13,194 nt of DNA, taken from positions 1-13,194 of the forward strand of contig JACVJG010000025.1 in assembly GCA_015711875.1 (NCBI GenBank), given 5' to 3'. The first letter of the stretch is position 1. Each line of letters starts with the position of its first letter. The position numbers and the translations under genes were made by a program. Below are positions 1 to 6,609 of this stretch, in pieces. Below the pieces are notes generated by a model. That model made no database searches and was not told where the DNA came from. It saw only the letters and a list, made by a program, of their open reading frames with translations. Source of the DNA: Candidatus Solincola jinzensis (GTDB lineage: Bacteria > Actinomycetota > Geothermincolia > Geothermincolales > RBG-13-55-18).

Positions 1-1
1 A

Positions 2-2353
2 GATATCGCGCGCGCGCACATGGTTGGGGACATACACCTGCACGACCTTGGCTTCATCATCAGGCCCTATTCCTACCTCGGGGACACCGTGATCCACTGG
101 AGGGTCAAGGGCTATCCCCTGGTCTTCACCACCACCATGGAGCAGCTCTACCACCTTCTGGGGGGCGAGACCAGGCCCGAGCCCACGGTGAGGGTCAAGT
201 ACCCCTCGCAGCTGGAGATACTGGACCGCGGCGGCAATTGGACGGAGATCAAGCGGGTGGTCAAGAAGGACCGCCTAGGCAAGCAGATGATCTTCCTGGC
301 CACCTCCGACGGCAAGCACTGCGTGGTGACCCATGATCACCCGGTGATCACCTCGGATGAGGTAAAGCCCGCCTCCCTGGTGCGTCCTGGGGACGAGTTG
401 GAGACCATAGAGGTGGGGGAGGGGCGCGAAAGAGGCCTTGAGGAACTGGATATCACCCATCTCCTGGAGGCCAACGCGGTCACCTTCAAGTTCCGCTTCA
501 CCGCTGAGGACATACTGCTGGCGCACCAGAGGATGAGGGAGATGGTGGCCGGCGCCGCGCGCTCCTCACGCCCAGCCGCCTCCGCGACGCGGGCGGCTCG
601 CCCCGCGGTGAACCGCGCGCGGGTGGTGATGGCGGAGCCGGTGGAGGTGCTTGATGTGTACATCTATGACGTGACCACCGAAAGCGGCACCCTCATCGCC
701 GACGGGATATACTCCCACAACTGCGGTGGCCACAGCCTTGATTACATAAAGAAATACGGGATCTCGCTCCCCAACATCACCAGCACCTCCAGGCCGGCCA
801 GGCATCCCGAGGTGCTCATAGGGCATATGGTGAAGATGGCCTCCACCCTGCAGTCCCACTACGCCGGCGCCATAGGGTGGGAGGCGGTGAACATGTTCTT
901 CGCGCCTTATCTCGTGGGGCTGGGGTATGACCGCATCAAGCAGCTGGCGCAGATGCTCATCTACGAGTTCAACCAGCTGGCCGGCGCCAGAGGCAGCCAG
1001 GTGGTGTTCACCGATTTCAACCTCTACTGGAACGTGCCGCGTCATTTCCGCGACACACCCGCCATAGGGCCCGGCGGGGAGTACACCGGCAAGACCTACA
1101 AGGACTACGAGAAGGAGGCGCAGACCTTCCTCAAGGCACTTTTCGAGGTCTACCTGGAGGGGGACGCCATGGGGAAGACCTTCGTGTTCCCCAAGCCGTT
1201 GCTGCACATCAACGAGGACTTCTTCCGCACCGAGGGACACGAGGAGTTCCTCGACCTCGCGTGCAAAGTGGCCTCGCGCCAGGGCATAACCTATTTCGTC
1301 TTCGACCGCGGCGACGAGATAACCGTCTCGCAGTGCTGCAGGCTCAAACTGAGGCTCAAAGAGCAGGACCTTCAGGAGACCATGACCCCGGAGAGGATGC
1401 GCTTCTCGGCCCTCCAGAACATCACCATCAACCTGCCTCGCATCGCCTACAAGGCCAACGGCTCGGACGAGGTTCTTTTCCATGAGCTGGAAAAGGCCAT
1501 GCAGATGGTGGCCAAGGCGCACCTGCAGAAAAAGGAGTTTATCGCCAGCCTCATGGAGCTGGGGATAAAGGGGCCGCTGTCGGTGTTATGCGATGACAAG
1601 GACGGGGAGCCGTACCTGCGCCTCGATAGGCTGACCTACTTGGCGGGTCTCCTGGGGCTCAACGAGATGGTGCAGTACCACACGGGCATGGAGCTTCACC
1701 AGTCGCAGGAGGCCCTGAAGTTCGGCCTCAAGGTAGTGGCGCACATGAACCTCACCTGCAAGCGCCTCTCCGAGCAGTATGGCATCAACATGGTGCTGGA
1801 GGAGTCGCCGGCGGAATCCAGCGGCTACCGCCTCGCCAAGCTGGATATGAAATATTACCCTGCCCAGGCCTCGCAGGTGCTGAAGGGCGATATCGAGCGC
1901 GACGAGTACTACTACACGAACAGCGTCCACCTCAATGTGGAGGCGGATATCGATTATATCGAGCGCGTGCAGAAGCAGAGCCTTTTCCACCCCCTCATCG
2001 AGGCGGGCGCGATATGCCACATTTGGCTGGGGGAGCACGAGCCGGATCCGGCGTCCATCAAGAACTTCGTCATCAAGACCTTCCGCAACACCCACTCCTC
2101 CCAGATCGCCTTCTCGCCGGAGTTCACGGTATGCAACGACTGCCGGCGCACCCACCGCGGGCTGCACGACTCATGCCCGAACTGTGGCTCGGAGGACATC
2201 TACGGGATCACGCGCATCGTGGGGTACTTCTCAAAGATAACCACCTGGAACAAGGGCAAGGTAGGGGAATTGAGGGACAGGGTACGCACGAGCCTGAAAG
2301 GAGGTCAAGAAGGTGCAGCACCTCAAGGTCTTCGTGAAGCAGGACTGCAATAA
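2..2353 (+). CDS. nrdD: Anaerobic (class III) ribonucleoside-triphosphate reductase NrdD, intein-containing, 5' partial
   Basis: Glycyl-radical enzyme that reduces ribonucleoside triphosphates to deoxynucleotides without oxygen. The frame is open to the left edge and reads DIARAHMVGDIHLHDLGF from position 2, which is internal NrdD sequence, so the ATG at 20 is not the true start and the N-terminus lies outside the window. An intein (71-721) interrupts the protein. The joined exteins read RPY+CGGHSLDYIKKYG and continue as ordinary NrdD. Further NrdD features are a Cys-Cys pair at 1334-1339, a C-terminal zinc site of two CxxC pairs (codons from 2132, 2141, 2174 and 2183) and the glycyl-radical motif RIVGY with its glycine at 2222-2224. 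A 42-residue tail follows that glycine, and its last codons overlap the next gene by 41 nt. A redoxin gene and nrdG follow in the same operon. Identity is very secure; only the missing N-terminus and splicing efficiency are open. Confidence 0.96.
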   Translation, partial: DIARAHMVGDIHLHDLGFIIRPYSYLGDTVIHWRVKGYPLVFTTTMEQLYHLLGGETRPEPTVRVKYPSQLEILDRGGNWTEIKRVVKKDRLGKQMIFLATSDGKHCVVTHDHPVITSDEVKPASLVRPGDELETIEVGEGRERGLEELDITHLLEANAVTFKFRFTAEDILLAHQRMREMVAGAARSSRPAASATRAARPAVNRARVVMAEPVEVLDVYIYDVTTESGTLIADGIYSHNCGGHSLDYIKKYGISLPNITSTSRPARHPEVLIGHMVKMASTLQSHYAGAIGWEAVNMFFAPYLVGLGYDRIKQLAQMLIYEFNQLAGARGSQVVFTDFNLYWNVPRHFRDTPAIGPGGEYTGKTYKDYEKEAQTFLKALFEVYLEGDAMGKTFVFPKPLLHINEDFFRTEGHEEFLDLACKVASRQGITYFVFDRGDEITVSQCCRLKLRLKEQDLQETMTPERMRFSALQNITINLPRIAYKANGSDEVLFHELEKAMQMVAKAHLQKKEFIASLMELGIKGPLSVLCDDKDGEPYLRLDRLTYLAGLLGLNEMVQYHTGMELHQSQEALKFGLKVVAHMNLTCKRLSEQYGINMVLEESPAESSGYRLAKLDMKYYPAQASQVLKGDIERDEYYYTNSVHLNVEADIDYIERVQKQSLFHPLIEAGAICHIWLGEHEPDPASIKNFVIKTFRNTHSSQIAFSPEFTVCNDCRRTHRGLHDSCPNCGSEDIYGITRIVGYFSKITTWNKGKVGELRDRVRTSLKGGQEGAAPQGLREAGLQ
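71..721 (+). other. Mini-intein (217 residues) inside NrdD
   Basis: In-frame protein-splicing element. Its first residue is Ser (codon 71-73), in an N-terminal block reading SYLGDTVIH. Block B has the expected TxxH as VVTHDHPVIT (Thr 329-331, His 338-340). The C-terminal blocks read VYIYDVTTESGTLIADG and then IYSHN, giving the penultimate His and terminal Asn (719-721). The +1 extein residue is Cys (722-724). All hallmark splicing residues are therefore present, with Ser rather than the commoner Cys at position 1. Removing it restores an uninterrupted NrdD motif, RPYCGGHSLDY. At 217 residues it is too short for a usual LAGLIDADG endonuclease and none is visible. Where that domain would sit there is an Ala/Arg/Ser/Pro-rich linker (about 548-623). 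It is probably splicing-active, since the host enzyme keeps all its motifs; this is inference. Confidence 0.93.
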
Positions 2354-2558
2354 GTGTCCAGCCGCAAAGGAGGTGGCGGGACGTTTCCCCCACACGGAGA
2401 TATACGACATCGAGGAAGTGGACGGGCTGGCGGAGGCGGCATTCTACAGCGTGCTCTGCACGCCCTCCATCATCGTGGTCGACGAGCACGGACGCGAGGT
2501 CCACGCCTGGCGGTGTGAGGTCCCCTCGCCGCGGGACGTGGCGGAACGCCTTAACTGA
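2313..2558 (+). CDS. Small thioredoxin/glutaredoxin-fold protein (CNKC), probable NrdD reductant
   Basis: An 81-residue thioredoxin-fold protein. A GTG start at 2313 is preceded by a strong Shine-Dalgarno (AAAGGAGG, 2297-2304), which decides this start even though it lies inside the nrdD frame. The active site is DCNKCP (Cys12 and Cys15) after a beta strand, and the cis-proline loop is CTPSIIVVDEHG (Pro51), both as in NrdH, glutaredoxin and small thioredoxin families. Two further cysteines are Cys49 and Cys68. It overlaps nrdD by 41 nt and ends 8 nt before nrdG, so the three are probably co-translated. Some class III reductases (NrdD2-type) take electrons from thioredoxin-like proteins rather than formate. 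The position here suggests this is the dedicated donor, which is inferred from context. It could instead be a general glutaredoxin-like protein. Confidence 0.85.
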   Translation: MQHLKVFVKQDCNKCPAAKEVAGRFPHTEIYDIEEVDGLAEAAFYSVLCTPSIIVVDEHGREVHAWRCEVPSPRDVAERLN

Positions 2559-2566
2559 GGACAGAG

Positions 2567-3289
2567 ATGTCCGCGTTCCATCGCATAAAGGGTTTGCTGC
2601 CCTCTAGCATGCTGGACTGGCCGGGGAAGATCAGCAGCGTGCTCTTTCTGGGAGGGTGCAATTTCCGCTGCCCTTATTGCCACAATCCGGAGCTGGTGGA
2701 GGAAAGAGGCGGAGGGGATGCTCTGGCTTGGGGAGAGGTTCTCTCCTTCCTGGAGGAGCGCAGGGGCTGGATAGACGGCGTCGCCATCACCGGGGGGGAA
2801 CCTTGCATCCACGCTGACCTCCCACTCATGTGCGCCGAGCTGCGCTCCTTAGGGTTCGCGGTAAAGGTCGATACCAACGGCTCGCGCCCCCAGGTGTTGA
2901 GGGGAATGCTCCAGGGAGGGGTGCTGGATGCGGTGGCCATGGACCTGAAGACCTCCCTGTCGCGCTATCCCCAGGTGGCGCGGCGCCCCGTTGACCCCGC
3001 TGCCATATGCGCCTCCGTGGAGGCGATCCTCGAGAGCGGAGTGGAGCACGAGTTCCGGTGCACGGTGGTGCCCGGGCTGGTGGGGCTGGAGGATCTCTTG
3101 GAGCTGGCGCGCATGATAAAGGGCGCCGATTCGCTGGTGCTGCAGCAATTCCGCTCCCATACCACCCTCGACCCCGGATTCGCGGGAGCCTGCGGATTCG
3201 AGGACGAGGTGCTGGCGCGCTGGGCGGAGGAGCTGTCCGTTTATGTGCCCACCAGGGTGAGGGGACTGGTGGGGATGGCGGCCCCCTGA
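2567..3289 (+). CDS. nrdG: Anaerobic ribonucleotide reductase-activating protein NrdG (radical SAM)
   Basis: A radical-SAM activase of 240 residues that uses a [4Fe-4S] cluster and S-adenosylmethionine to generate the glycyl radical on NrdD. Visible motifs are LDWPG near residue 16, typical of the NrdG/pyruvate-formate-lyase-activase group; the cluster motif GGCNFRCPYCHN with Cys31, Cys35 and Cys38; and the SAM-contact motif GGEP at 76-79. A KVDTNGSRP strand follows near residue 100. The ATG at 2567 lies 8 nt after the redoxin stop, with a GAGG Shine-Dalgarno overlapping that stop. It is longer than the roughly 150-residue enterobacterial NrdG and matches the longer form common in anaerobes, often annotated simply as an anaerobic RNR activating protein. 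Adjacency to nrdD makes the partner assignment firm. Confidence 0.94.
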   Translation: MSAFHRIKGLLPSSMLDWPGKISSVLFLGGCNFRCPYCHNPELVEERGGGDALAWGEVLSFLEERRGWIDGVAITGGEPCIHADLPLMCAELRSLGFAVKVDTNGSRPQVLRGMLQGGVLDAVAMDLKTSLSRYPQVARRPVDPAAICASVEAILESGVEHEFRCTVVPGLVGLEDLLELARMIKGADSLVLQQFRSHTTLDPGFAGACGFEDEVLARWAEELSVYVPTRVRGLVGMAAP

Positions 3290-3299
3290 AGGAGCGGGG

Positions 3300-3746
3300 T
3301 TGGAAAGGGAGCCGCGCCTGCGAGTGGCGGCGGCGCTGACGCGTGAGGGCAAGCTGCTGCTGGTAAGGCACCGCAAGGGTGGAGAGACGTATTACCTGTT
3401 GCCCGGTGGAGGAGTAAAGTGGGGTGAGAGCATGGAGGAGGCGTTGGGCAGAGAGGTCTACGAGGAGACCGGCCTCGAGGTGCAAGCTGGCCGCCTTCTA
3501 TGTGTGAGCGAGACCATGTATCCGGATGGATCCAGGCATATCGTGAACCTCGTGTTCAGGGGGGTCGAGAAAGGCGGCGTGATAAGGCCCTCATCGGATC
3601 CCAGGGTAGATGCCTGCGTGTTCGTTGACCTCGGCGACCTCCCGGGCCTAAGGCTTTATCCCCCCATGGCGGCATTTCTGCAGAAGGCCTGCGCGCCCGG
3701 ATACCGCGCCGGCGGCGTATATCTCGGCAAGTTGTGGAGGGAATGA
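3300..3746 (+). CDS. Nudix hydrolase
   Basis: A 148-residue Nudix pyrophosphohydrolase that cleaves nucleoside diphosphates linked to another group. The full Nudix box G-x5-E-x7-REUxEExGU is present: Gly37, Glu43, then REVYEETGL at 51-59. An N-terminal strand (LRVAAALTREGKLLLVRHRK) precedes it, as is usual. The TTG start at 3300 is chosen because AAGGAG at 3289-3294 lies 5 nt upstream and overlaps the nrdG stop. No in-frame ATG precedes the Nudix fold. It sits 10 nt after nrdG and overlaps the next gene by four bases (ATGA). Placement after the reductase genes suggests clean-up of an (oxidised or non-canonical) nucleotide, but the substrate cannot be read from sequence. Confidence 0.9.
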   Translation: MEREPRLRVAAALTREGKLLLVRHRKGGETYYLLPGGGVKWGESMEEALGREVYEETGLEVQAGRLLCVSETMYPDGSRHIVNLVFRGVEKGGVIRPSSDPRVDACVFVDLGDLPGLRLYPPMAAFLQKACAPGYRAGGVYLGKLWRE

Positions 3747-4396
3747 GCTTGGACAAAGAAAAGGGCGGCAAGCCGCAGGGCGACCCTTTCGCCGACCCCA
3801 GCGAGATACTGAGGCAAAGCGACCCCGCGGATATCGCGGCGCGCGCGGGAGTGCCTTTTCAGGCGGGGGAGTTCAGGCTTTCCTTCATGCGCTGGGAGCT
3901 CTTCATCTCCCATCCCGAGCTTGCCTTCAGGGCGCCGAAGTTCCTCGACACATACGTGGTCCGCCTGCTGGCCTTCCTTTATCTGGCAAAAGCCGAGGCG
4001 GGCCCCCTGGCGAGCCGCTGGGTGCCCTATCGCGAGCTGAAAGACGGCCTCTTCTACGCCAAGAGCTTCGCCGACACGGTGGAGGAAAAGCTCTGCCGCA
4101 GGTTCGGCGAGGATCTGGAGGGGATGGCCGCCGCCTGCGAGGCACTGGGCGGCAGAAGGGTGGAGCAGGGCGACCTGGGCATGGTCGTCAACACTTTTCC
4201 ACGGCTTCCCCTGCTTTTCATCGCCTGGAGAGGCGACGAGGAGTTCCCGCCCAACCTCCGTATCCTCTTCGACGCCTCAGCCACCAACTACCTCAACGCG
4301 TTCGAACTGCGCATGCTATGCGGGGAGGTGAGCAGCCGCATCATCGCCGTGGCCGATGGAAAGCTCGAGCCGCCTCCCATGGAGGAAAAGGACTGA
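3743..4396 (+). CDS. DUF3786 family protein, function unknown
   Basis: About 217 residues. The C-terminal half matches what I recall of DUF3786, a family of unknown function mostly found in anaerobes: PLLFIAWRGDEEFPPNLRIL, then FDASATNYL. The N-terminal half is acidic and soluble-looking, with a possible helix LDTYVVRLLAFLYLAKAEA that is too interrupted to call a membrane segment. No signal peptide or cluster-binding cysteine array is visible. The start is uncertain. ATG 3743 overlaps the Nudix stop as ATGA, suggesting translational coupling, but GGAGGG (3736-3741) is better spaced for the in-frame TTG at 3749; GTG 3734 is also possible. It is the last gene of the nrd operon. Some literature discusses DUF3786 beside corrinoid or CO-dehydrogenase genes, but I assign no function. 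Confidence 0.82.
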   Translation: MSLDKEKGGKPQGDPFADPSEILRQSDPADIAARAGVPFQAGEFRLSFMRWELFISHPELAFRAPKFLDTYVVRLLAFLYLAKAEAGPLASRWVPYRELKDGLFYAKSFADTVEEKLCRRFGEDLEGMAAACEALGGRRVEQGDLGMVVNTFPRLPLLFIAWRGDEEFPPNLRILFDASATNYLNAFELRMLCGEVSSRIIAVADGKLEPPPMEEKD

Positions 4397-4441
4397 GGCG
4401 TGGATTTCCCGGCGACGACGCCCCTGCCGAGCGGATGCTGG

Positions 4442-4481
4442 AGCGGGGGAGGTGGTTTGCGCTTTCTGCGCCGCTGTTTTT
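4442..4481 (+). terminator. Possible rho-independent terminator after the nrd operon
   Basis: AGCGG (4442-4446) can pair with CCGCT (4471-4475), followed at once by GTTTTT (4476-4481). A competing small hairpin GCGC-TTTCT-GCGC lies inside (4459-4471). The loop of the outer stem is long (24 nt), so this is only a weak candidate, 46-85 bp after the DUF3786 stop. Confidence 0.3.
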
Positions 4482-4639
4482 ACGATTGCCCCAGGGTCCC
4501 AAGCTTTTTTAAAGCTGCGATGGCTTCTCGAGGTCGGCACCCTGCGAGATCAACCCCGGTGTCGCGATGACCCGCTTCGGCGAGAAGGGATACGGCCTGT
4601 CGCCAGGGCACGCCGCCCGATTCTCCCGACCGCTTCGCC

Positions 4640-4697
4640 TTGCGCGATACATCCGCGCATATTATAGTTATAAGTGAACTAGTTAATAGTTAATTAA
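4640..4697 (+). promoter_or_regulatory. padR promoter with repeated TAGTTA operator-like motifs
   Basis: TTGCGC (4640-4645), a 17-bp spacer and TATAGT (4663-4668) resemble a sigma-70-type promoter with a good -10 and a weak -35. Over and just after the -10 lie three copies of TAGTTA (4665, 4680 and 4687) and a perfect 8-bp palindrome AACTAGTT (4677-4684). The segment ends about 10 bp before the padR ATG. PadR proteins commonly bind inverted repeats over their own promoter, so this is a likely autoregulatory operator; the binding is inferred. Confidence 0.55.
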
Positions 4698-4707
4698 GAG
4701 AAGGGTT

Positions 4708-5244
4708 ATGGCGACTTCCAGGATAGCAGCCATGATCCTCGGCCTCCTGGCCGAGGGAGAGAAGCACGGGTATGAGTTGCTCCGGGAGATGGAGGACAGA
4801 GGGCTGCTGCGCTGGACGCGTGCCAGCAGGGTCTCGGTGTATAAAAACCTCGCGCGTTTGGAGCGACAGGGCTACCTGGTCTCATGGAGGGAGAGGGGCG
4901 GCAGCATGCCGGAGAGGATCGTTTACGGCATCACCGCGGAGGGCGAGAACCGGCTCAGAGAGATGATCTACGACCTCTGCTCGTCCTGCGAGCCCTTGCG
5001 CATGGAATACGCGGTGGGGGCGGTTTTCATAGACCGCCTCGATAAGCGGGAAGCACTGGAGGCGTTGGGGCAGAGAAAAGAGTTCCTGCGCGCGCAACTC
5101 AAACGCCTGTCGCGGGAGCGCGACATGCTGGAGGGTCTGGGAGGCAGGGCCAGAAACGCGGTCAGGGAACGAGAGGTCGCCGCCTACCGCGAGGAATTGC
5201 GCTGGCTGGAGCGCCTTGCCTCCGACATCGAAGAGACTTCATGA
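4708..5244 (+). CDS. PadR family transcriptional regulator
   Basis: A 178-residue PadR-type repressor. The N-terminal winged helix begins IAAMILGLLAEGEKHGYELL, the classic PadR signature, followed by SRVSVYKNLARLERQGYLVS as recognition helix and wing, then VYGITAEGENRLRE. The C-terminal half (about residues 95-178) is helical and rich in Arg, Glu and Leu (RKEFLRAQLKRLSRERDMLE), matching the PadR C-terminal dimerisation arm of the longer subfamily. ATG 4708 follows GAAGGG closely. No co-transcribed partner is apparent: the next gene starts 450 bp downstream. Its target could be its own promoter or the neighbouring acyl-CoA genes; neither is shown by the sequence. PadR effectors vary (phenolic acids, drugs), and no ligand is predicted. 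Confidence 0.9.
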   Translation: MATSRIAAMILGLLAEGEKHGYELLREMEDRGLLRWTRASRVSVYKNLARLERQGYLVSWRERGGSMPERIVYGITAEGENRLREMIYDLCSSCEPLRMEYAVGAVFIDRLDKREALEALGQRKEFLRAQLKRLSRERDMLEGLGGRARNAVREREVAAYREELRWLERLASDIEETS

Positions 5245-5283
5245 CGCGGCCTCGATCCCCGCGTCCCCGCCGTGCGCACAAGG

Positions 5284-5423
5284 TCCCCACCTTGGCCAAA
5301 CCGTTTTCCATCTCTCTTCAGCCCGTATTCAATGTATTCAATGAAAAGGGATAGGAAGGACTGGTTCATACTGGTAGGTCATGCCTTGCCGTTCCCTCTC
5401 CCAAGGCCCTCTTGAGTGACTCT
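5284..5423 (-). repeat. Dispersed repeat copy A (140 bp, inverted relative to copy B)
   Basis: Read on the minus strand, this matches 7522-7651 nearly throughout. The first 90 positions align without a gap with 9 mismatches by eye, including an identical run from GAGGGAACGGCAAGG into ATGACCTACCAGT. The ends read GGAAAACGGTTTGGCCAAG in both. Copy A carries two extra tracts: a second unit of a 9-bp tandem repeat (GTATTCAAT twice, 5325-5342 on the + strand) and 2 bp more near GGAAAACGG. Reading frames differ between the copies and contain stops, so it is probably not coding. It resembles a short non-autonomous element or intergenic repeat; the family is unknown to me. Confidence 0.88.
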
Positions 5424-5682
5424 AGCGTTCGCCAGAGACATGTCGCAACGCGGGGGTCGCCGCCTCCACGGCCTCGCTCCCCTCATGCAGAGGGCGCGGA
5501 AAGACCCTCGCTGATCGGCTTATGCCTTCATCACGCCATCGGCACGCCTTCTTGCCCGTCTTGGGCGGCCATACCTTGTGAACCCGCGGTGGAGCCAAGG
5601 CGCTGCGGCAGCGTGCACAGGGGCGCCTCCACTTCATGCCGCCTCGCCGATGCTGTTAATATAGGTATGGGATAGGCGTCGC

Positions 5683-5690
5683 GGAGGAGG
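5683..5690 (+). promoter_or_regulatory. Ribosome binding site deciding the TTG start of tetR
   Basis: GGAGGAGG ends 4 nt before the TTG at 5695. It is the strongest Shine-Dalgarno match nearby, and no in-frame ATG exists before the helix-turn-helix, so it supports the TTG start. Confidence 0.7.
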
Positions 5691-5694
5691 CGCT

Positions 5695-6312
5695 TTGAGA
5701 AAAGACGAAAAGACCAGGAAGATACTGGATGAAGCCGAGAGGCTGGCCTTCGAGGTGGGATACCGCCGCTTCAACATGGATGACCTGGCCCAAAGGCTGC
5801 GCATCAGCAAAAAGACCATCTACGAGGCTTTTTCCTCCAAAGACGAGTTGTTCACCACCGCCCTCAACCGCCGCGCGGGAAAGATCCTGCGACGCGCTCA
5901 GGAGATCCTCGACCTAGATAGCGACGCCATGACCAAGCTCTACCTCATGAGCAAGCATGTCGTGGATGAGGTCTCTTATATCAAGCCCTCCCTGGTCAAG
6001 GAAGTGGAGACCTTTTTCCCCGACATCTTCGACGTCTACGGCGACTTTTATCGCAAGATCGTGGGGGGCCTCACCGCCATCATAGAGGAAGGGGTCAGGA
6101 ACGGGGAGTTCCGCACCGACGTAAACCCTGTGGTGTTCGCCTACATGGTGCAGGGCATCGTTGACCTCTCCAGCAGCCCGTACCTGCTCATAGAGAGCGG
6201 GCTGAGCCTCGATGAGGTCTACACCGCCTTCATGAAGATCCTTATGGAGGGGATAGTCAAGAAAGACGGAACGGGCGGCGGAGGAGGAGCGGGGGAACCG
6301 AGTGGGTCCTGA
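5695..6312 (+). CDS. TetR/AcrR family transcriptional regulator
   Basis: A 205-residue TetR-type regulator, starting at TTG. The N-terminal DNA-binding domain spans about residues 4-50: KILDEAERLAFEVGYRRFNM, then MDDLAQRLRISKKTIYEAF, then SSKDEL, the standard TetR helix-turn-helix with its KKTIYEAF recognition helix. The C-terminal ligand domain (about 60-190) is helical and includes VETFFPDIFDVYGDFYRKI and EEGVRNGEFRTDVNPVVFAY, of a kind seen in fatty-acid and multidrug TetR members. A Gly-rich tail (GTGGGGGAGEPSGS) ends the protein and is probably disordered. It stands alone, 450 bp after padR and about 700 bp before the thioesterase, between inverted repeat copies A and B. Regulation of the downstream acyl-CoA genes is plausible but inferred from position only. 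Confidence 0.92.
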   Translation: MRKDEKTRKILDEAERLAFEVGYRRFNMDDLAQRLRISKKTIYEAFSSKDELFTTALNRRAGKILRRAQEILDLDSDAMTKLYLMSKHVVDEVSYIKPSLVKEVETFFPDIFDVYGDFYRKIVGGLTAIIEEGVRNGEFRTDVNPVVFAYMVQGIVDLSSSPYLLIESGLSLDEVYTAFMKILMEGIVKKDGTGGGGGAGEPSGS

Positions 6313-6609
6313 GGCATGCCTGATTCCTTGCTCGCGCCATGGCGGAGCGATTGCGGCGAAGTATGGGATGCCTTGGCAAGCGGGACGCCGCGAAGGCCGG
6401 GATAAGAGAATCGTATGGCGGCCATAAAGCGTAGCGCCGCGCGAACACCCACAATGCGGGACGAGTCACGCTCGTAGGGCGATGTAGCTAGCAGTCGAGA
6501 GCGCAAAGGCCGGGCAATAAAGGAGCGAACGTCGAGCCCTTTTCCAACGGCGGCGACAGATGAAAAGCGCACAGCTGGTTGTCCTTCAGGCGGCAGGGCT
6601 CGGGGCAGG

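Larger units (their letters stand above)
4397..4707. other. Intergenic region between the nrd operon and padR
   Basis: No gene of convincing composition in 311 bp. The left part holds a weak terminator-like hairpin (see 4442-4481) and a short hairpin AGCTTT-TTT-AAAGCT at 4502-4516. The middle is unremarkable GC-rich sequence. The last 50 bp turn sharply AT-rich and form the padR promoter and operator region. Confidence 0.7.
5245..5694. other. Intergenic region between padR and tetR, carrying repeat copy A
   Basis: No believable gene in 450 bp. Positions 5284-5423 hold repeat copy A (minus orientation). The remaining 270 bp up to tetR is GC-rich with no motif I can name, except a short AT-rich stretch TTAATATAGG (5656-5665) that could be the tetR -10 region. 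Open frames here have low-complexity Arg/Ser/Pro composition and look spurious. Confidence 0.65.

Noticed and set aside
20..22. ATG at 20 as the nrdD start
   Set aside because: The frame is open to the window edge and the codons before 20 already encode conserved NrdD sequence, so it is an internal Met.
71..721. NrdD interruption as an assembly artefact or a degenerate region
   Set aside because: The frame is intact, all intein blocks are present in order, and removal restores a seamless NrdD motif.
6479..6545. tRNA-like stretch beginning GGGCGATGTAGC and ending GTCGAGCCC
   Set aside because: The D-arm and T-arm consensus do not fit: no GTTCRA loop, and the arms do not pair in cloverleaf register.
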